DNA from: an uncultured Rikenellaceae bacterium
GTDB taxonomy: Bacteria > Bacteroidota > Bacteroidia > Bacteroidales > Rikenellaceae
DNA length: 17,904 nt
Assembly: GCA_947054185.1 (NCBI GenBank)
Contig: CAMRVW010000022.1
Location: forward strand, 1 to 17,904
Direction of reading: 5' to 3'
In this document: positions 7,379-15,453 of the stretch, one piece after another
Layout: every line of letters starts with the position of its first letter
Numbering within the stretch: the first letter of the stretch is position 1
Position numbers and translations under genes: made by a program
The notes under the pieces: generated by a model
Databases searched by the model: none
What the model was told of the DNA's origin: nothing
The model's input: the letters and a program-made list of their open reading frames with translations, nothing else

Positions 7379-8455
7379 ATGGGTAAGCGTATCGGTATTG
7401 GAAAGCGCATCGGGTTGGAGCTTTATTCCCGATTGCAGGCCGGGCGTGTGAGAGAGCATCGTTTGACCATGTTGTTTTGGGAGTGTACATTACGCTGCAA
7501 TTTGGCCTGCGCGCATTGCGGGAGTGATTGCCGCACCGAGACATCTGTGCCCGACATGCCGGCGGATGACTTTTTCAGAGTGCTCGACAATCAGATAACG
7601 CCGCATGTCGACCCGCACGAGTTGTTGGTGGTGCTCTCGGGTGGGGAGGTGCTGTTGCGTCGCGACCTGGAGCAGATAGGCCGTCAACTGTATCGGCGTG
7701 AGTATCCGTGGGGGTTGGTTACCAATGGGTTGGCCTTGGACAGGGCGCGTTTCGATTCGTTGTTGGATGCCGGCTTGCACTCCATGACTGTGAGTCTGGA
7801 CGGCTTTTACGATCAGCACACATACATACGTCGCAACAGACGCAGTTTCGGGGCCGCATTGGCCGCCGCCGAGATGGTGGCTGCCGAAAGGTCGATAGTC
7901 TCTGACGTGGTGACCTGCGTGACGCCGCAGCTGATGCCTCGCATAGAGGAGTTTCGCGACATGCTTATAGAGCGGGGCATACGGTCGTGGCGCCTGTTTA
8001 CCATATTTCCGGTGGGACGTGCCGCCGCTGACCCCATGTTGCAACTGTCTGACAATCAGTTTACCGAGCTGATGGAGTTTATTGCCCGTACGCGTAAGGA
8101 GGGTAATATTGCGGCCACTTACTCGTGCGAGGGTTTTCTGGCAGGTTATGAGACCGAGGTGCGCGACCTCTTTTATGCCTGCGACGCCGGTGTCTCTATA
8201 GCCTCTATACGTGCGGACGGCTCGATATCGGGTTGCAACTCGATACGTTCTAACTTTCACCAGGGCAATATTTACCGGGACGACTTCTGGCAGGTGTGGA
8301 CCGAGCGCTTCCGGCCCTTTCGCGATAGAGAGTGGGCCCGCAGAGATGAATGCGGCGAGTGCGACATGTTCAGATATTGTTTGGGGGGCGGCATGCATCT
8401 GCGTGACGATGACGGACGGTTGTTGGTGTGTCATTATAAGCGTCTTACAAGGTGA
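7379..8455 (+). CDS. Radical SAM/SPASM protein of the rSAM/lipoprotein system
   Basis: A 358-residue cytoplasmic enzyme that should cleave SAM to a 5'-deoxyadenosyl radical. The 4Fe-4S motif is CNLACAHC (Cys40, Cys44, Cys47), followed by SGGEVLLRRD, LVTNG and a TIM-barrel-like core. The C-terminal SPASM region has Cys268, then GxxxxC at Cys286, then Cys325-x2-Cys328-x5-Cys334 and Cys351, enough to bind auxiliary Fe-S clusters. The Cys often found in CxGGC after the third of these is Gly here (YCLGGGMHLRD). SPASM proteins usually modify peptides or proteins. By sequence and neighbour this matches the family I know as TIGR04133, always found beside the lipoprotein family encoded just upstream. 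The start at 7379 follows homologues; in-frame starts at 7340 and 7352 exist. The modification is unknown. Confidence 0.88.
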   Translation: MGKRIGIGKRIGLELYSRLQAGRVREHRLTMLFWECTLRCNLACAHCGSDCRTETSVPDMPADDFFRVLDNQITPHVDPHELLVVLSGGEVLLRRDLEQIGRQLYRREYPWGLVTNGLALDRARFDSLLDAGLHSMTVSLDGFYDQHTYIRRNRRSFGAALAAAEMVAAERSIVSDVVTCVTPQLMPRIEEFRDMLIERGIRSWRLFTIFPVGRAAADPMLQLSDNQFTELMEFIARTRKEGNIAATYSCEGFLAGYETEVRDLFYACDAGVSIASIRADGSISGCNSIRSNFHQGNIYRDDFWQVWTERFRPFRDREWARRDECGECDMFRYCLGGGMHLRDDDGRLLVCHYKRLTR

Positions 8456-8558
8456 GAGGCGTGGCTTTGAAAAGGGGTGTCGGGGGATGTGATGAAGTTG
8501 TGCGGCTTTGGGGGAATGGGTGTGCGGCCGATATTGGGGCTATTTGTGCGAAAACATT

Positions 8559-8588
8559 TTGACGATATAGGGGATTTTAGTATATTAG
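8559..8588 (+). promoter_or_regulatory. Promoter of asnS
   Basis: TTG at 8559-8561 and TATATTAG at 8581-8588 are 19 bp apart; the -7 box has one mismatch to TAnnTTTG. The leader would be about 17 nt. Confidence 0.5.
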
Positions 8589-8611
8589 CGGGCTGAAAAA
8601 ACAAGAAATAT

Positions 8612-10006
8612 ATGGAACCGAGAAGAACAAAAATCAAAGATTTGCTTCAATTGGCCGGAGAGGGTCAGAGTGTGGTGTGTAAAGGTTGGGTGCGTACCAA
8701 GCGCGGAAATAAAAATGTGACGTTCATCGCCCTTAACGACGGTTCCACCATAAATAACATACAGGTTGTGGTCGATGCCGCATCGTTTGACGAGAACCTG
8801 CTCAAAAATATCACCACGGGCGCGTCGATTGCCGTTCGCGGTGCCTTGGTGGTGTCGCAGGGTTCGGGTCAGGGCGTGGAGATACAAGCCTCGGAGATAG
8901 AGCTTTACGGTGTTGCCGACCCGGCGACATATCCGTTGCAGAAAAAGGGTCACACGCTTGAGTTCTTGCGTGAGATAGCCCACCTGCGTCCGCGCACCAA
9001 CACGTTCGGCGCGGTGTTGCGTGTGCGTCACGCGCTGGCTTTTGCGATACATAACTATTTCAACTCCAAAGGTTTTGTATATCTGCATACCCCCATCATC
9101 ACGGGTTCCGATGCCGAAGGTGCCGGGGCGATGTTTCAAGTGACCACCCTCGATATGGACAAGGTGCCCATGACGGAGGATGGCAAGGTCGATTACAGCC
9201 GCGACTTTTTCGGAAAGTCGTGCAATCTTACCGTTTCGGGGCAGCTCGAGGGCGAGTTGGGTGCCACGGCGCTGTCGGAGATATACACTTTCGGTCCGAC
9301 ATTCAGGGCCGAGAACTCGAATACGCCGCGTCACCTGGCCGAGTTTTGGATGATAGAGCCCGAGATGGCGTTTTACGACCTCGACGACAACATGGATCTT
9401 GCGGAAGATTTCCTCAAGTATCTGATAAAATATGCGTTGGAGCATTGTGCCGACGATATAGCCTTTTTGTCCAAGATGTATGACAACGAGCTTGTGGACA
9501 GGCTTAAGTTTGTGGTTGACAACGATTTCGTGCGTCTGGAATATACCGAGGGCGTGAAGATATTGATGGAGTCGGGTCACAAGTTCGAGTTCCCGGTAAG
9601 TTGGGGTTTGGACTTGCAGAGCGAGCATGAGCGCTATTTGGTGGAGCAGCATTTCAAAAAACCTGTCATACTCACCGGATATCCCAAAGAGATCAAAGCC
9701 TTCTATATGAAGCAGAACGACGACGGCAAGACCGTGCGCGCAATGGACGTGCTCTTCCCAAAGATAGGCGAGATTATCGGCGGGTCGCAGCGTGAGGAGA
9801 GCCTCGATAAGCTCACCGCGCGAATTGAGGAGTTGGGCATACCGCAGAAAGATGTGTGGTGGTATCTCGACACGCGCCGTTTCGGAAGTGTGCCTCATAG
9901 CGGATTCGGGTTAGGCTTCGAACGCTTGGTGCTGTTTGTGACAGGCATGTCTAACATACGCGATGTGATTCCTTTCCCGCGCACACCCAAGAGTGCCGAG
10001 TTTTAG
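8612..10006 (+). CDS. asnS: Asparagine--tRNA ligase
   Basis: Class IIb aminoacyl-tRNA synthetase that charges tRNA-Asn with asparagine. The 464-residue protein has an N-terminal anticodon-binding OB fold (about 20-100, VCKGWVRTKRG...FIALNDGS). The catalytic domain contains ITGSDAEGAGAMFQVTT, class II motif 2 at about 231-251 (FRAENSNTPRHLAEFW) and motif 3 (GFGLGFERLVLFVTG, about 431-445). The sequence TGYPKEIKAFYMKQN and the ending SNIRDVIPFPRTP distinguish AsnRS from AspRS. It is full length and intact. It stands between the radical SAM gene and hisS, both on the same strand, but with 156-bp and 376-bp gaps and a separate promoter. Confidence 0.97.
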   Translation: MEPRRTKIKDLLQLAGEGQSVVCKGWVRTKRGNKNVTFIALNDGSTINNIQVVVDAASFDENLLKNITTGASIAVRGALVVSQGSGQGVEIQASEIELYGVADPATYPLQKKGHTLEFLREIAHLRPRTNTFGAVLRVRHALAFAIHNYFNSKGFVYLHTPIITGSDAEGAGAMFQVTTLDMDKVPMTEDGKVDYSRDFFGKSCNLTVSGQLEGELGATALSEIYTFGPTFRAENSNTPRHLAEFWMIEPEMAFYDLDDNMDLAEDFLKYLIKYALEHCADDIAFLSKMYDNELVDRLKFVVDNDFVRLEYTEGVKILMESGHKFEFPVSWGLDLQSEHERYLVEQHFKKPVILTGYPKEIKAFYMKQNDDGKTVRAMDVLFPKIGEIIGGSQREESLDKLTARIEELGIPQKDVWWYLDTRRFGSVPHSGFGLGFERLVLFVTGMSNIRDVIPFPRTPKSAEF

Positions 10007-10382
10007 TTGGAGTGGGAGAGTGTGTTAGGTAAATCCTACATTTTGTTTAATACATAACATTGTGATTATTTTGTTGTGTATTGTTATATTTGATTGAATT
10101 TACCTTGTAGTGCAGTTAATATTTAACCTATTGTTGGTTGTTATTAGGGTATCGCGCTGATTATACGTGGTTTGTTGTTTTTTAACAGATGCTGTTTCTC
10201 TGTGCGGTTGATGTGTGCCGATATTTTCAGTGCATTTATTTTGCTGATTTACAGAGTAATAATTGATTGCAATGTTTCTATTGATGTTCGTTGATCTCTT
10301 TTACGGCGCAGTGAGACAGTTGTTTGTGTTTGGTATTTAACTATTGTAGTTAAAATTAACTTTAGATTAAAAATTTCACATA
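10007..10382 (+). other. A/T-rich gap between asnS and hisS
   Basis: 376 bp with no supported gene. It holds a short hairpin with bulge (TAGG-TAAAT-CCTA, 10027-10039) before TTTTG, which might end asnS weakly. A longer AT-rich stem (AATACATAACA 10049-10059 with TGTTGTGTATT 10072-10082, one wobble) overlaps a promoter. A palindrome, AGTTAA-AA-TTAACT, lies at 10348-10361 just before hisS and could be an operator. No T-box features or His-codon-rich leader peptide are seen. Confidence 0.5.
10060..10092 (+). promoter_or_regulatory. Candidate hisS promoter with a long leader
   Basis: TATATTTG at 10085-10092 is a perfect -7 box, with TTG at 10060-10062 at 22-bp spacing. If used for hisS it would give a leader of about 285 nt. 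Closer to hisS only poor matches exist (TAACTTTA at 10357-10364). Confidence 0.4.
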
Positions 10383-11741
10383 ATGAAACCTTCCATACCC
10401 AAGGGCATGCGCGATTTCTCATCACAAGAGATGCTTCGTCGCCGTCATATTTTCGATCAGATACGTAAAGTGTTTGAGCTTCATGGGTTTATGCCGATAG
10501 AGACACCGTCAATGGAGAATCTTTCGACACTGTTGGGCAAGTATGGCGATGAGGGTGACAAGTTGCTTTTCAAAGTTCTCAACTCGGGGGACTTTCTTTC
10601 GTCGTTGTCGTCCGGTGACGTGGAGGGGGCAAACTCTGCGGCGACATCGCTCAAAATATCGGAGAAGGGTTTGCGTTATGACCTAACGGTGCCTTTTGCC
10701 CGTTATGTTGTTCAGCATCAGAGCGATATAACTTTCCCGTTCAAGCGTTATCAGATTCAGCCCGTTTGGCGTGCCGACCGTCCGCAGAAAGGTCGTTACA
10801 GGGAGTTTTGCCAGTGCGACGTGGATGTGGTGGGCTCGGACTCGTTGCTCAACGAGGTGGAGTTGGTTCAGATTGTGGCTGAGGTATTTGCGCGGCTGGG
10901 TATATTTGTGGTGCTCAAGATTAATAACCGCAAGATACTTTACGGCATTGCCGAGACCATAGGTCAGGTGGACAAGATGGTGGATATAACTGTGGCCATC
11001 GACAAGCTCGAGAAAATCGGTCTTGAGGCGGTGAAAGAGGAGCTGGCCTCCAAGGGGTTGACGCAAGAGTCCATAGAGGCCTTGCAACCTATATTGGAGC
11101 TGGAGGGAGATAATGCCCGTAAGATAGAGAGCTTGCGTAAGGTATTGGCATCGAGCCAGATAGGTCTTAAGGGCATTGAAGAGGTGGAGACCGTTTTGGG
11201 GTATTGTCAGAGCTTGGGTGTGGCGATAGATTTGGAGTTCGATCTCTCTTTGGCGCGCGGATTGAACTATTACACCGGTGCTATATTTGAGGTCAAGGCT
11301 AAGGATTACGCTATAGGAAGTATCTGTGGTGGAGGACGTTACGACGACCTTACCGGCATATTCGGGCTTAAGGGCGTCTCGGGCGTGGGCATATCGTTCG
11401 GTGCCGATCGCATATATGACGTCATGGTCAACTTGGGCTTGTTTCCCGGGGAGACGGAGGTGGCGTCGTCCAAGGTTTTCTTCGTCAACTTCGGAGGAGA
11501 GGATGAGCGTGTGGCGTTGGAGCTTATGAAGAAATTGAGATTCAGCGACATATCGTGTGAGATATATCCTGATGCAGTAAAGATGAAGAAGCAGATGGAG
11601 TATGCCAACAAGCGGGGCATGCCTTATGTGGTAATCATAGGCGAGAATGAGCGCGCATCAAGGACGGCATCGGTAAAGCACATGGCAACCGGGCAGCAGT
11701 GGTCGGTGGGCTTTGATGTTTTGGATTCTATTTTTGAGTAA
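10383..11741 (+). CDS. hisS: Histidine--tRNA ligase
   Basis: Class II aminoacyl-tRNA synthetase that charges tRNA-His. The 452-residue protein begins KPSIPKGMRDFSSQEMLRR and has motif 1 around GFMPIETPSMEN. Motif 2 reads RADRPQKGRYREFCQCD (130-146), the histidine-specific motif LARGLNYYTGAIFEV spans 290-304, and motif 3 is GVGISFGADRIYD (334-346). The C-terminal anticodon-binding domain covers about 365-452. A stretch at 64-95 (LNSGDFLSSLSSGDV...), between the motif 1 region and YDLTVPFARY, is longer than in E. coli but, as I recall, normal for Bacteroidota. The ATG is the only start matching homologues. Two terminator copies lie downstream. Confidence 0.97.
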   Translation: MKPSIPKGMRDFSSQEMLRRRHIFDQIRKVFELHGFMPIETPSMENLSTLLGKYGDEGDKLLFKVLNSGDFLSSLSSGDVEGANSAATSLKISEKGLRYDLTVPFARYVVQHQSDITFPFKRYQIQPVWRADRPQKGRYREFCQCDVDVVGSDSLLNEVELVQIVAEVFARLGIFVVLKINNRKILYGIAETIGQVDKMVDITVAIDKLEKIGLEAVKEELASKGLTQESIEALQPILELEGDNARKIESLRKVLASSQIGLKGIEEVETVLGYCQSLGVAIDLEFDLSLARGLNYYTGAIFEVKAKDYAIGSICGGGRYDDLTGIFGLKGVSGVGISFGADRIYDVMVNLGLFPGETEVASSKVFFVNFGGEDERVALELMKKLRFSDISCEIYPDAVKMKKQMEYANKRGMPYVVIIGENERASRTASVKHMATGQQWSVGFDVLDSIFE

Positions 11742-11795
11742 AAACATTGCGAAGGGGGAGTGGTGTTTAAATTTATTGTGTAATGTTGTGTAATT

Positions 11796-11830
11796 AACAT
11801 CCCGATGCGGTTGGCGTCGGGATGTTTTTT
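11796..11830 (+). terminator. Intrinsic terminator of hisS, copy 1
   Basis: A 13-bp stem, AACATCCCGATGC with GCGTCGGGATGTT (one G-T wobble), and loop GGTTG are followed by a T-tract. It starts 54 nt after the hisS stop. Confidence 0.92.
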
Positions 11831-12002
11831 GTTGGGATGTGATGAGTGGGGGGGTGTCTCAAAAGGGGAGTGATGTTTAGATTTGAGCAAAATGTTGTAT
11901 AATCAACATTTGAAGGTGCCTTTATGTGGGGGGGGAGGATGAGTTCGTGTGATTAGATAGGGCGAGGCGATTGTGTAAATTTATTGCATCTGTTTAAAAA
12001 TC

Positions 12003-12037
12003 AACATCCCGATGCGGTTGGCGTCGGGATGTTTTTT
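12003..12037 (+). terminator. Second identical terminator, possibly bidirectional
   Basis: The stem, loop and T-tract are identical to the copy at 11796-11830. On the minus strand the stem is followed by TGATTTTTAAA, so it may also end the hisN-side transcript, whose last gene stops at 12137, about 100 bp away. Confidence 0.85.
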
Positions 12038-12136
12038 GTTGGGGAGTCTTATTATTTGTGGACGGGAGCTGTCGGGAATAAATTTCTGTTTAACATAATT
12101 AAGTGTAAAATATCATTATTAAACATTGTCGGCTGA

Positions 12137-12964
12137 TTAGTGACACGTGCCGTCTTTTTCTCGGAAACTCTCACATGGTGCTGTGAGGGCATCTAAAAGC
12201 ATAGGGTGTAAGCCGGGACAGGCGGCAACCATGCTGTCGCTGCCTATTACATCGTGGCCGTGATAGTCGGTGATGATGCCTCCGGCGCCTCTGATGATGG
12301 GTACGATGGCGGCACAGTCCCACAGCGACACGTGGGCATCGACCATGATGTCGGCGCGGCCTGTTGCTAAAAGGTAATAGCCGTATCCGTCGCCCCAGGT
12401 GCGGAAGCATTTCGCTCTTCGGGTGAGCTCTATGAATCGGTCGGCGTCGCGGTGTTTGAAGAAGCCGCCGAGGCTTGAGGTCAGCAGTGTCGCATCTTCG
12501 ATGGTGTCGCACTGACGCATGGTCATCTGTTTACCGTCGAGAAAGGTTTTGTCGTTGTTGCCCACGAGCAGTTTGTTGAGGGCGGGCAGATAGATGGCGC
12601 CGTATAACGGACGGTTGTCGACAGTAAAGGCGATGAGTGTCGAGTAAAGAGGCACTCCGTGTATGTAACTGCGGGTGCCGTCTATGGGATCGATGATCCA
12701 ACGGTAACGGCTGTCGGAGCGTCCCGATACTCCGCTCTCCTCACCGAGGATGGCGCATTGAGGCATGGAGGTGGTGATGTGTTCTGAAAACATCTGCTCG
12801 ATGGAGCGGTCGACGATGGTTACAGGTGAAAGGTCCTCTTTATACTCGGTGTGGATGGGGGCCGTGGTATAAAATTCGGTTATCTGTTTTATGGACGGAC
12901 ACAGGAAAGTTACCAAATCGACGAATTGGCTGAAATCAAATTCAAAATCGGGAGTTCTTCTCAT
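12137..12964 (-). CDS. Inositol monophosphatase family protein, HisN-like histidinol-phosphatase
   Basis: A Mg-dependent phosphatase of the inositol monophosphatase superfamily, 275 residues. Metal-binding motifs are all present: GEES (74-77), DPIDGT (92-97) and WDCAA (215-219). The wording around them (IDPIDGTRSYIHGVPLYSTLIA, WGDGYGYYLLATGRADIMVD, AAIVPIIRGAGG) is closest to HisN-type histidinol-phosphatases rather than true inositol phosphatases or CysQ. HisN removes phosphate from L-histidinol phosphate in histidine synthesis. No other his biosynthesis gene is in the window, so the substrate is not proven. It is the last gene of an apparent minus-strand unit, 53 bp after a small membrane protein gene. 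The start at 12962-12964 is the only good ATG. Confidence 0.82.
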   Translation of the reverse strand: MRRTPDFEFDFSQFVDLVTFLCPSIKQITEFYTTAPIHTEYKEDLSPVTIVDRSIEQMFSEHITTSMPQCAILGEESGVSGRSDSRYRWIIDPIDGTRSYIHGVPLYSTLIAFTVDNRPLYGAIYLPALNKLLVGNNDKTFLDGKQMTMRQCDTIEDATLLTSSLGGFFKHRDADRFIELTRRAKCFRTWGDGYGYYLLATGRADIMVDAHVSLWDCAAIVPIIRGAGGIITDYHGHDVIGSDSMVAACPGLHPMLLDALTAPCESFREKDGTCH

Positions 12965-13017
12965 CTATGTTTTCAGATAATCTGCTGTTTGTTACTATGT
13001 TGCAGCTTGATGTCGGT

Positions 13018-13224
13018 TTAATTGGCATCCGTGTGGTTATGTGAAGTGGGGCCCGGGTGGGTGGTTTTGATGCTGTCGGCAGATGGGAACATGTTGTTGA
13101 GTGTTGCCTTCAACTCGGAGGCGATGAAGTTGCGTCTGATTATTATGCCGGCCAGCAGCATCACGGCGATGATTATCATAAGCCGGATGTTTTGGCGTGA
13201 CAGCTTTTTTTCTTGTTCGTTCAT
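13018..13224 (-). CDS. Small single-helix membrane protein, unrecognised
   Basis: A 68-residue protein with a basic N-terminal segment (NEQEKKLSRQNIR), one hydrophobic helix at about 14-29 (LMIIIAVMLLAGIII), and a polar tail that ends in a His/Pro/Thr-rich stretch (HPGPTSHNHTDAN). By charge the N terminus is inside and the tail outside. I do not recognise the family. The evidence that it is real is its fit between zupT (52 bp upstream) and the hisN-like gene (53 bp downstream), the same strand, and a sensible topology. Confidence 0.6.
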   Translation of the reverse strand: MNEQEKKLSRQNIRLMIIIAVMLLAGIIIRRNFIASELKATLNNMFPSADSIKTTHPGPTSHNHTDAN

Positions 13225-13276
13225 CTTTGATATCTTTTCAGTGTCGAGTCTGATGCCATGTTTAATTGGCTTTGTA

Positions 13277-14071
13277 TCACGACAGTATGGTGAGGCTTAC
13301 GGCCATGATGGCCATGCCTGCGACAAGTCCGTATATTGATATGTGGTGGAAGCCCCATTCGCGGGCGGCGGGCAGAAGCTCATCGAGAGAAATGAAGACC
13401 ATGATGCCGGCCACCACGGCGAATACCGCACCCAGGAGTGTTGGCGAGAGGAAAGGCATGAGGATGAGGTAACCTATGAGTGCACCGACAGGTTCGGCCA
13501 CGCCTGATAGGAACGATAGCCTGAGTGCTTTGCGTCGGTCGCCTGTGGCCTGATAGACGGGGACGGCCACTGCGATTCCCTCGGGTATGTTGTGTATGGC
13601 GATCGCCACACCGATGGCAATGCCGAGTGTGGGGCTGTCGAGGGCGGCTGTGAATGTGGCCAGCCCCTCGGGGAAGTTGTGTATGCCGATGGCAAGGGCC
13701 GTCATGGTGCCGAGCCGTATCAGTTTGCTCTTGGGCGGATGGCTGTTCATGCTCTCGAGAGAGCGTATCTCATGCGGGTTTTCTTTAGATGGTACTAACT
13801 TGTCTATCAGTGCAATAAGGAAGATGCCGCCGAAGAATAGAGCGATGCACAGCCATTTTCCGTGGAGGCCCATGGTGAGAGTCAGGCGCTCGTTGGCGTC
13901 GGCGAGCAGCTCCATGAACGAGACGTATATCATCACTCCGGCCGACAATCCGAGCGAGAAAGATAGAAATCGGCGGTTGGTCGATTTGGCAGCAAAGGCT
14001 ATGAGGCTGCCGATGCCCGTGGAAAGGCCGGCAAACAGGGTTATGCAAAAGGCCAATAGAACCTCATTCAT
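13277..14071 (-). CDS. zupT: ZIP family metal transporter
   Basis: Inner-membrane transporter that takes up Zn(II) and probably other divalent metals. The 264-residue protein has about eight hydrophobic helices. The ZIP signature helices IV and V carry the metal-site motifs HNFPEG (131-136) and HNIPEG (160-165), with SGVAEPVGA (189-197) following and SFMEL at 51-55. These match ZupT/GufA-type ZIPs. The loop between helices III and IV (94-118) contains PHEIRSLESMNSHPPK, a short His-bearing segment of the kind that varies among ZIPs. It lies 49 bp downstream of meaB on the same strand. No Zur-like operator was identified. Confidence 0.92.
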   Translation of the reverse strand: MNEVLLAFCITLFAGLSTGIGSLIAFAAKSTNRRFLSFSLGLSAGVMIYVSFMELLADANERLTLTMGLHGKWLCIALFFGGIFLIALIDKLVPSKENPHEIRSLESMNSHPPKSKLIRLGTMTALAIGIHNFPEGLATFTAALDSPTLGIAIGVAIAIHNIPEGIAVAVPVYQATGDRRKALRLSFLSGVAEPVGALIGYLILMPFLSPTLLGAVFAVVAGIMVFISLDELLPAAREWGFHHISIYGLVAGMAIMAVSLTILS

Positions 14072-14120
14072 GCTTTTTTATGTTTAACGTCTTGGTGTTA
14101 ATGTATTTGTGTTGCAGGCA

Positions 14121-15227
14121 TCAGCCTCTTTTGGCCTCCTCAAAATATGCTTCGAGCAGCTCTTTGGCTGCGGTGAACGATGTTTTGCGGTTGGCCAGCA
14201 CCTCTTGCTCCACACCGGTTAATATTGATTGTATGGCCGGCGAGTGATAGAAGCGTTCGTGGAGTGCTTCGTTTATCGTTTCGTACATCCAATATTTGGC
14301 TTGCCGGTGGCGGTTAAGCTCGAAATAGCCGTTGTTGCGGGTGAATTTTATGTAATCTTCTATGCCTCCCCACACGTCGTGCAGGCCTGTGCCGTCGTAT
14401 GACGAGCAGGTATAAACCCTTGGACGCCACTGCGACTCCGGCATGGGGAAAAGGTTTAAGGCGCTGATGAAGTGGGCTTTGGCCATGTTGGCACGTCCTA
14501 TGTTTTCGCCGTCGGCCTTGGTTATGGCAACCATGTCGGCCATCTCCATGATGCCGCGTTTGATGCCTTGAAGCTCATCGCCCGCACCGGCGATCTGGAG
14601 CATCAGAAACAGGTCGGTCATGGAGTGGACGGCCGTTTCCGACTGTCCGACGCCGACCGTCTCGATGAAGACAACGTCGAAACCTGCCGCCTCGCACAGT
14701 ACGACGGTCTCGCGGGTTTTGCGGGCCACGCCGCCCAGAGAGCCTGCCGAGGGGCTGGGACGTATGAAGGCATGGGGGTTGTGGACCAGCGTCTCCATGC
14801 GGGTCTTGTCGCCGAGGATGGAGCCCTTGCTCTTTTCTGACGACGGGTCGATGGCCAGCACGGCGAGCTTGTGTCCCAGGTTGGTGACCTTGCCGCCGAT
14901 GGCCTCTATGAAGGTGGACTTGCCGGCGCCGGGTACTCCCGTGATGCCTATGCGGATGGAGTGTCCCACGTGTGGCAGGCACTTTTCTATGATCTCTTGG
15001 CTTTGGGCGTAATGTTCGGGTAAGACGCTTTCAATCAGTGTGATGGCCTGGCTCAAAATGGTGATGTTGCCTTTGAGGATGCCTTCGACATAATCGCCCG
15101 TTGTAAGGGCACGTCGCTTTTTACGCACATAACCGGGGTTGACCACCGGCGGTTGCTCTATGCCGGCATTGACAATCAGGGCGCTGTCGTGGTGCTCTGC
15201 CTTATGATGATCTTCGAAATGTTCCAT
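14121..15227 (-). CDS. meaB: Methylmalonyl-CoA mutase-associated GTPase MeaB
   Basis: A G3E-family cytoplasmic GTPase that guards methylmalonyl-CoA mutase and gates loading of adenosylcobalamin. The 368-residue protein has the P-loop GVPGAGKST (97-105), AIDPSSEKSKGSILGDKTRM (125-144), the switch motif ETVGVGQSE (189-197) and the base-recognition motif TKAD (236-239). A helical C-terminal dimerisation arm follows. Length is normal for Bacteroidota MeaB. The first 13 residues contain five His (HFEDHHKAEHHDS), which could bind metal. The mutase genes are not in the window. It is the first gene of a possible unit with zupT, with a candidate promoter about 130 bp upstream. Confidence 0.95.
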   Translation of the reverse strand: MEHFEDHHKAEHHDSALIVNAGIEQPPVVNPGYVRKKRRALTTGDYVEGILKGNITILSQAITLIESVLPEHYAQSQEIIEKCLPHVGHSIRIGITGVPGAGKSTFIEAIGGKVTNLGHKLAVLAIDPSSEKSKGSILGDKTRMETLVHNPHAFIRPSPSAGSLGGVARKTRETVVLCEAAGFDVVFIETVGVGQSETAVHSMTDLFLMLQIAGAGDELQGIKRGIMEMADMVAITKADGENIGRANMAKAHFISALNLFPMPESQWRPRVYTCSSYDGTGLHDVWGGIEDYIKFTRNNGYFELNRHRQAKYWMYETINEALHERFYHSPAIQSILTGVEQEVLANRKTSFTAAKELLEAYFEEAKRG

Positions 15228-15365
15228 AATTGTCGGTTTTGTCGTTTCAAATTACTTGAAAAGCCTTATTTGTTGTAAATAGGCAAGATTGATTGTCATT
15301 TGCCTGAGATTGGTTACAAACTGTGTGCCGCTTGTGAGCGTTGCCAGACAAAGGACTCTCATGTG

Positions 15366-15397
15366 CAAATGTAACAATAAAGTGGGAGATTTTGAAA
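15366..15397 (-). promoter_or_regulatory. Candidate promoter for the meaB unit
   Basis: The minus strand reads TTTC (15394-15397), 20 bp, then TACATTTG (15366-15373). The -7 box is perfect; the -33 has one mismatch to TTTG. The leader would be about 130 nt, in which I see no known riboswitch (no B12 box). Confidence 0.4.
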
Positions 15398-15453
15398 TAA
15401 ATAGACTGTTTTTACCCATTGCTTCATACTTGAGGCGTCGGGATAGGTCGTAT

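Larger units (their letters stand above)
11758..12037 (+). repeat. Three degenerate copies of a ~45-75-bp repeat, two with identical terminators
   Basis: Copies begin at about 11758, 11868 and 11968. All share a pattern of TGTTTAAATTT, then an A/T-rich part, then AAT(C/T)AACAT. The first and third continue into the same 31-nt hairpin and TTTTTTGTTGGG. The middle one has lost the hairpin and instead forms its own stem, AAATGTTG-TATAAT-CAACATTT (11890-11911). In the first copy, ATGTT (11783-11787) could also pair with AACAT (11796-11800), competing with the 5' arm of the terminator. The gap 11742-12136 otherwise contains G-runs and no reading frame I believe. Confidence 0.75.

Noticed and set aside
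7490..8434. Open frame of 314 codons opposite the radical SAM gene
   Set aside because: Antisense shadow with no recognisable motif, while the plus strand has intact radical SAM and SPASM motifs.
6583..8455. Rubredoxin as electron donor in one operon with the radical SAM enzyme
   Set aside because: A strong terminator and a separate candidate promoter lie between them, so adjacency alone is not good evidence.
8585..9898. Open frame of 437 codons on the minus strand opposite asnS
   Set aside because: Antisense to an unmistakable synthetase; its composition (many His, Arg, Gln) is that of a reverse-frame shadow.
10189..10266. 25-codon frame in the hisS leader, a possible leader peptide
   Set aside because: It has no His run, no ribosome binding site and no paired attenuator stem-loops around it.
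10383..12964. hisS and the HisN-like gene as a histidine-related cluster
   Set aside because: They are convergent with two terminators between them, and no other his gene is nearby; the proximity is probably chance.
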